DNA from: Hypomyces perniciosus
Lineage: Eukaryota; Ascomycota; Sordariomycetes; Hypocreales; Hypocreaceae
Direction: 5' to 3'
Assembly: GCA_008477525.1 (NCBI GenBank)
Contig: SPDT01000008.1
Span: 186,001-250,000, forward strand
DNA length: 64,000 nt
The position numbers and the translations under genes were made by a program. The notes under the pieces were generated by a model, which saw only the letters and a program-made list of their open reading frames with translations, was not told where the DNA came from and did no database searches. Numbering within the stretch: position 1 is the stretch's first letter; the number at the start of each line of letters is the position of its first letter. This document shows positions 58,618-64,000 of this stretch, one piece after another.

Positions 58618-59113
58618 AAGAAGAATACCTTGTCGGTGAAGCGTGGTTGTAGTTGCCCCCCGAAGGTGGCTCGTCGCGGCGTTGGTCGCTCGGCTGGCCG
58701 AGCGGCCACGCCCCCTTCTCCTCCTCCTGCGCCGGCTCCTGCTCCGGCTCCTGCTCCGGCTCCTGCTCCTGCGCCGGCTGGTCCGGCCCGGTCGAGGGAT
58801 GCTGCGGCTCTTGCCGCTCTTGACGCGCGCTGTGCTGCTGCCATTGCAGCTGCTCGTGAAGCGCGCCTTACTGTTGAGGCAGCTGCTGCTTCTTCTCCGG
58901 CCCCTGCCCCCGTTGCTGCTGCTGCTGCTCCGGTAGCTGCTCCCTAGCTGCCCCTAACTCTGCTTCTGCTACCGCCGCTGCTCCCGCTGCCGTGCCATTG
59001 TCCCCTCCTTATAAGGGTTGTCTAAAGTCGGCAATCGCCAGCAAGGGAGACTTCTCCCAGTATATTTCCATCGCCCGCTCTCGGCAGTGCACTACTTGCT
59101 TCAGTAGTAATCA
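58618..59113 (+). pseudogene. GC-rich Pro/Ala-rich gag-like frame
   Basis: After the candidate acceptor the frame reads KKNTLSVKRGCSCPPKVARR, then a Pro-Ala run (about nine PA pairs), an Ala/Arg-rich DAAALAALDARCAAAIAAAR segment and a TAG at about 58945. A one-base shift opens a second stretch: YKGCLKSAIASKGDFSQYIS, then RQCTTCFSSNHRYAP. The latter has CX2CX4HX4 spacing but a stop where the last Cys should be. This resembles a retroelement gag with a degenerate zinc knuckle. There is no ATG, and a frameshift is present. It could also be unrelated low-complexity sequence. Confidence 0.35.
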
Positions 59114-59461
59114 CCGATATGCCCCCTAGTAAGCTCCTCCTTAATTTGCCTGTATTGCTCTATCTAATCGTATACTCTATAATCGTTTAGTGCTTACAGA
59201 GTACACTAATTGCATGCCGGCTTTTTTAAGCCGTACGTAAAGAGGATAACCGGGTAAGTATACTCTCCTTTCTTTATACGCTTATAAACTTACGTAATTA
59301 AATAGCAACCTAGTATAAAAAGGCATTACGCCTTTAATTTAACCTATTAAAGGAGGAGAATTCGGTTTACCCCAAGGAGGCTGTTGCCTTAGGCAGCAGC
59401 GATACCGACAACAACGCCCTTCACGCGCAGGCGCGCAAAGGCTAGAAAGCTCTTGGAGAAT

Positions 59462-59561
59462 AGTTATTGCGGTAATAGAATACGCCCCTTTTTATAGCAT
59501 GCGGCCTATGGGCCAGAATTAACTGGTTTCCTGTATTTTTGTGTATTCTATTCCAATAACT
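59462..59561. repeat. 100-bp fold-back sequence at the Copia 3' end
   Basis: Imperfect inverted arms AGTTATTGCGGTAATAGAAT and its partner ending CCAATAACT flank a core that on the minus strand holds TATAAAAAGGGGCG, a plausible TATA box. The Copia pol frame ends at its right edge (LLNLADIQ). It is probably the start of the Copia 3' LTR on the minus strand, whose left end I could not fix. Confidence 0.5.
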
Positions 59562-62500
59562 GTATATCTGCTAAGTTTAATAGTGCTTTAAAGTGCTTAA
59601 AGCGCTGCTGTAGTAAGGCTTTAATAAGCCTATTAGCAGGCATAAAGTTAATAGAAAGATAAAAAACTGTAAATAATCCTTTTTAGTATTCCTGCTAAAG
59701 CTATATATTTTATATATTAATATAATATAAGCAAGTATTAATTTACATACTCTCTTTAATTATAAAATATATAGTTAATTAATTGTTATAATTAATATTT
59801 TAATTAGCACTAAAGTTAAATTTTATCTCTTAGAAAAGGCAATGCAAACCTATAGCCTCTTTTACTATTTAAGTAAAAGCAAGCAGCTTAGCTTCTGTTA
59901 TAGATATACTAACAGTACTTTAACGTATTGCATTCTATAGGATAAAGCCTAAGAAAAGTATAATAAAATACCTTTAAAATAATCTTTAAATATTTATATT
60001 ATTAGTAAAGGAAGTATCACTTAAAGCAGTTAAAACCTATATTTCTCCTCTCCCTCTATACTAAAAAGCTAAGAAATGCTATATATATAAATAGCAGATT
60101 AACTAGTTTGCTGCTTTAAAGTGCTCCTTACTAGGGTTAATTAAAAACTATAATAAAGCTAAGGCGCTGTAAGCTATATTAAGCCTTATTATAATAGTTA
60201 TATAAAGTACTAATCCTATTTTCTCTTAATATATCTTAATAGTTGCTTTTAAAGCTTGCGATATACTCTTCCAGAGCTCTATAATAGGTATTAAAATTAT
60301 AAAAAGCTATATTCCTTTATTAAGCCTGAATTATTTCGCAATTTTCTTAAAATAGGTTTTATAGGAAAGGTATATCTTATACATTATATAGTTATAGGTA
60401 ATCGTAATCTTTAAAAACCACTGCGCGTCTCTTTTACTATAAAGCTTATACTTCGCTTCTAAAGCATTCAGTAGCTTAATATAAAGAGCTTTATTATTAT
60501 AATAATATATAATTAAAATATTATTTATATAAAATATAATAAAGATCTTTTAAGCTTTATTATAAAAGAGATAAAGCTTTTTAAAGCTTAAAATTAACCT
60601 TTATTGCCTTAAGGTTAAAGATAGTTTATTAAACTATAGCTTTAGTAAGTCTTTTAAGCTATATAAGGCTTTCGCGAGCTTTATATAGATATTCGGCTGC
60701 TTAAAACCCTTAAAGAGCTTATATATAACTGGTTTTAAGTTCTTATCCTTTAAAGCATTAAAAAAAGCATTCTTAATATTATATTACTTTAACTTAAAGT
60801 TGAATTTTACTGTAAAAGTAATAAGTATATAAAAAGAACGCGCTGCTAATATAGCTATATATATACTCTCTATAATAAAGCGCTTTTATAAATCCCTGTA
60901 AACTATAAAATAAGCTTTATAGTATTCTAGATTTCTATTCTAGTTAAACTTATAAATAAAAACCTAATACACTAATAGTAGCTTTATTATTGCCTTTAAG
61001 TATAGTATCTTTTACTAGGTTCTTTTTACGCGCAAAGAGTTAATCTTATTATATATAGTTTACTTAAACTTATCTTTAAGTAGGTGTTTTATAAGCTCCT
61101 TTTAGTCTTTTAGTAGTTTTATTAAATTATTTTAGTAAACAATTAGCTTATTAAAAGCTATACTTTTCTAGGAGGAGGATTTATAGTCTACTACTGTATT
61201 AAAAACAGTAAATACTATTTCTATACTTTTGTCAGAGACCCTCTTTGGGGCAGACGGATCGGGCGAGGGGCTGTGACCCTAGGGAAGAGTAGAGGAGGTT
61301 GAAGAGCAGTCACTTGGAGGAGAGATAGATGCTAACAAGCAGGTAACAAGCCAGAAACTAGTAGTTAGGTGTAGCAGCAGTAGTTTACTAGTCTCTAAAG
61401 TTCTATATCTTCGGGGACCACAGTTGCTCTTATATATACATTCCGGCCCATATAATATCATGAGAGCTCCGGAGCTTCCGGTCTCCTAACAACTTTTTAA
61501 TTTATTACTTATTAGCTTTTATTAATTAGGCAGCAGTTAATATAGCATTAAACTAAAAAGCCTAGTAATTATTAAATATATACTAGGCTTATTATCTTTA
61601 AATGTAATACTTAAGGTATATATCTTAATCCTATATACTAGGAGATATTTATTAGCCTTTCTTGTAGGTTACTTCCTTTAAAGTCTTAAGCTCCTGTAAA
61701 TGTCAGTTACTGCTCTGCCGCTTAAGGGATTACTAGCTAGTATTTCCTTAAAGGTCTACTCTTCTTTTATAGAAATAGGTAAGTCTTTTATACGCTAGTC
61801 TGCTTTTAGCCTTAATAGACTATCCTCCTCTATTAGGTTATATACCCTTAATATATAAAGCTATTCTTCCGCTATATCCTTTTCTATAAAAAGGGGTAAA
61901 TTGCTTACTAAAGCATTATCTAAAGTTCCTATTAGCGCGTTAATATTATCTATAAAGATTAACTATTTTAGGGTAGGCTTTAGTATTTAACGATTAAAAG
62001 GTCTTTTTAAGTATATTAGTGGTTTATTTAAAGTATTTATTAAGCTGTCTTTAATACTTTATATCTCTATTACCTTTAAAAGTATACTCTCTTCTTTTAT
62101 ATTACCTATAAAGGTATTCTTTACTGCAGGAATATATATAAGGAAAAGTCTAAATTCTGGCTTATTTTCTTTAACTTTATTAAATAGCTTATTTAATTTA
62201 GTTATAGATAGTTTATCTGCAATCTCTTTATTGCTATTAAAGAAGCTAGTTTTATTAAACTGCATATTCCTTATAATAATAACCTTTACTAGGCAAGGTA
62301 ATTAAATGCAATATATATTATTTACAGTATAGTTAATAAAATATTTAATTAGCCCCCTAGGCTTAGTCTTAAATTCTCTCTTTTTCCGGCCAGCCTTACA
62401 GTCTCTATTAAGTATATAGGCGCGGCAGCTATATATATTAAAATCGCTTTAATCTAGCTATAGGTCTGTGGAAGGCACCCTTATTAAAAGGGGCGCAAAG

Positions 62501-64000
62501 TCGCGGAACTATTACTTTAATTTATCGATAGGTAATATTATATTAAGGCTGTATATAGGACTTATATTAATAATATACGCTATAGCTTTTGCGCTCTCTA
62601 GCTATACGTTGGTTAAAAGACTTACAGCTTTAAGTATTTTAATCGATTTATTTATAACTTCCTGTCTTGCCTATTCTAAAATGCCGTTCAGCTTATATAT
62701 ATAAAAAAAGGCAAGCTTTAAAATAATACCCGCTATATTAGCCTAGATCTAGAAGTATAATAAGCTTTTAACCGCGATTACAGCTTTCTTATTATTTTGC
62801 CTAAAAAAGTATATAGAGATATTATATTGTATCTTTACTATATTTATAAAGTTAAAAAAGTATTAAAAATAGTTTCTTGTTTTTTATTTAGTAAAAGGCG
62901 TATATATAGCTATATAGTGTATTTTTCTTTAAGTATTAGAAGCTAGTTATCCTTATTATAGCCTTCAAGATAGTCTTAAAGATCTTAGTGCACTTTAAAG
63001 AATAGTTTTAGTGCTTATCTATTAGATAGTCTGCAAGAGATAACCTGTTTCGCGTATATAAAAGTATAAGCCTTATATTCTATATATATAGTTCCTTTAA
63101 TATATATATTCCTTATATTCTTTATAAGTGCTTTAAGCGCTTCTAGGCTTAAATATTTTAATTATAGATACTAGAGCTGTTTAGAGTTATATTATAGTAT
63201 TAAAGGATTATATATTAGTCTTTTTCTACTTTTTAATGCTGTATAAATACCATAGTTTGCGTTAAAAAGTATAAAAAGAGCTATTAAGCTGCTTAATATA
63301 GTATATTTAAAGATAAAGGCAATATAAAGCAATAAAGGCGTATATTAAAAAAATAAAAGATTATACTTATACTTTACTTTCCCTATAATAGTATTTAAAT
63401 TGGCTGTACTGGTATAAAGTATATTATTGCACTTTATTAGCTAAATCCCTGCTTTTTAAAGCTTTAATAAAGATATAATATTAATATAGAATTTTTTAAC
63501 TATAGCTATATTTAAAAGCTTAATAAAGCGCGCTATTTTTTAATATAGATTATAGAGTATTTATTATTAAATAATAACCTCTTTTAATGATTTAATAGTT
63601 AATACTTTCTGCTTTAATATAGTCTTTTTCTATATTTAAGATAAAAGAGCCAGGAATAACGTAATTCCTGCTATTTATAAAATAAATAGCACTATATATA
63701 TTAAAGAGGGTACTTTAAAAGAGGCAGTAAAGCATATCTTATATATTAATATATATTAATATACTTATTAAGTATATTGCAGGGCTTATATCTTTTTTAT
63801 TAATTAGGCCTAAAGAGATTAAGGTACCTATAACTGTTAAAGCTATTCCTCTCTATATTAAAGCAGTAAGGTTAATACCCCTTTTACTAAGCTTCTTGCA
63901 GGTAGCCTGCTATTTATCTTTTTATAGGCGTGCGCGAATCTCTATAGCCTACTTAGGCATAAAAGGATTTTTCCCTTTTTTATTAAACCTTTTAATAAAT
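59562..64000 (-). mobile_element. Copia retrotransposon K, RIP-mutated, runs off the window
   Basis: The minus strand carries Copia order from right to left. Integrase lies at about 62.75-62.45 kb: LNGILEQARQEVINKSIKIL, then AIAYIINISPIYSLN. Reverse transcriptase follows at about 60.8-60.33 kb: KNAFFNALKDKNLKPVIYKL, KLAKALYSLKDLLKL and FYINNILIIYY, with Asn-Asn for Asp-Asp. RNase H follows at about 60.1-59.8 kb, then the end ALLQQRFKHFKALLNLADIQ. A solo LTR (61230-61491) interrupts it between integrase and RT. The left 3' LTR is not fully delimited, and the 5' end lies beyond 64000. Confidence 0.75.
61230..61491. mobile_element. Young solo LTR, not RIP-mutated, inside Copia K
   Basis: 262 bp, TGTCAGAGACC...GGTCTCCTAACA, flanked by a perfect ACTTT duplication (61225-61229, 61492-61496). 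Balanced GC in contrast to the A+T-rich host sequence on both sides, so it inserted, and lost its internal region, after the Copia element was mutated. No other copy is present in the window. A minus-strand open frame across it has no protein features. Confidence 0.88.

Larger units (their letters stand above)
58172..59340 (+). mobile_element. Element C2 leader and gag-like region, not RIP-mutated
   Basis: The sequence after the LTR matches the C1 leader for about 230 bp. It then runs into (CATCAA)n-type repeats (58470-58545), a possible intron (GTAAGT at about 58552, CTAAC, CAG) and GC-rich coding-like DNA. The right limit, where the minus-strand Copia begins, is approximate. I favour the plus orientation because of the downstream frame, but CCCCCCTG next to the LTR could instead be the complement of a polypurine tract. 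Confidence 0.5.

Noticed and set aside
58596..58844. Minus-strand Gly/Ala-rich frame opposite the Pro/Ala-rich stretch
   Set aside because: It is the complement of the same low-complexity repeat. The plus strand offers a better gag-like context.
62059..62265. 68-codon minus-strand frame
   Set aside because: Part of the RIP-mutated Copia K region without a recognisable motif; chance gap between stops.
62468..62704. 78-codon plus-strand hydrophobic frame
   Set aside because: Antisense to the Copia integrase relic; its hydrophobicity comes from A+T-rich codons.
1..64000. CRISPR arrays, bacterial operons or prophage-like structure
   Set aside because: Spliceosomal introns, fungal gene families and RIP-mutated retrotransposons show eukaryotic fungal DNA; no regularly spaced repeats were seen.

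Overview
The window reads as nuclear DNA of a filamentous ascomycete (Pezizomycotina). Most of it is extremely A+T-rich and consists of transposable elements riddled with the marks of repeat-induced point mutation (RIP): C:G-to-T:A changes that turn Trp and Gln codons into TAG/TAA, the Asp-Asp of reverse transcriptases into Asn-Asn and zinc-knuckle Cys into Tyr. Only about 36.5-42.9 kb has balanced composition, intact reading frames and canonical short fungal introns (42-77 nt, with GT...AG ends and CTAAC/CTGAC-type branch sites). Repeated short motifs containing TACGGAGTA are reminiscent of Eurotiomycetes, but that placement is only a guess.

Layout. 1-1.6 kb: unresolved degenerate DNA. About 1.6-5.1 kb and 17.25-19.4 kb: the two halves of one minus-strand non-LTR retrotransposon (LINE), split by a 12.1-kb unit (5149-17250) that has 404-bp direct terminal repeats and an ATAT target duplication. 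19.6-20.9 kb: plus-strand Copia pol remnant. 22288-28891: complete chromodomain Gypsy element A1 (162-bp LTRs, target duplication ATTGC). 28959-29512: a MITE-like element. 29712-36506: a Tc1/mariner element whose transposase is split by a complete Gypsy element B1 (30317-35742, 270-bp LTRs, target duplication TTAAG).

Gene island. A five-exon secreted S41-family (CPAF-like) serine peptidase gene lies on the minus strand (36526-38966), its stop codon only 20 bp from the end of the Tc1 element. Next come a 784-bp MULE-like non-autonomous DNA transposon with a perfect 9-bp target duplication (39382-40165) and a three-exon SUR7/PalI-family membrane protein gene on the plus strand (40440-41523). 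About 1.4 kb of unassigned sequence follows, with a small gene-like relic.

42.95-64 kb is a nested stack of elements. The start of a 278-bp-LTR element (42951) is interrupted by Gypsy copy A2 (43458-56068, minus, target duplication AATAG). A2 itself received three insertions: a solo LTR (45076-45353), Gypsy B2 (45604-50999) and a solo 408-bp repeat (55491-55898). Beyond it lie another minus-strand Gypsy 3' part (56081-57907), a second 278-bp-family LTR with a GC-rich, Pro/Ala-rich gag-like leader that escaped RIP (57908 to about 59.3 kb), and a minus-strand Copia element running off the window. That Copia is interrupted by a young, unmutated solo LTR (61230-61491).

The two host genes do not form an obvious pathway. 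One would be secreted and the other sits in the plasma membrane. Their main common property is that they survive intact in a small island inside presumably heterochromatic, RIP-mutated DNA. No rRNA, tRNA, CRISPR or bacterial-type operon structure was seen.
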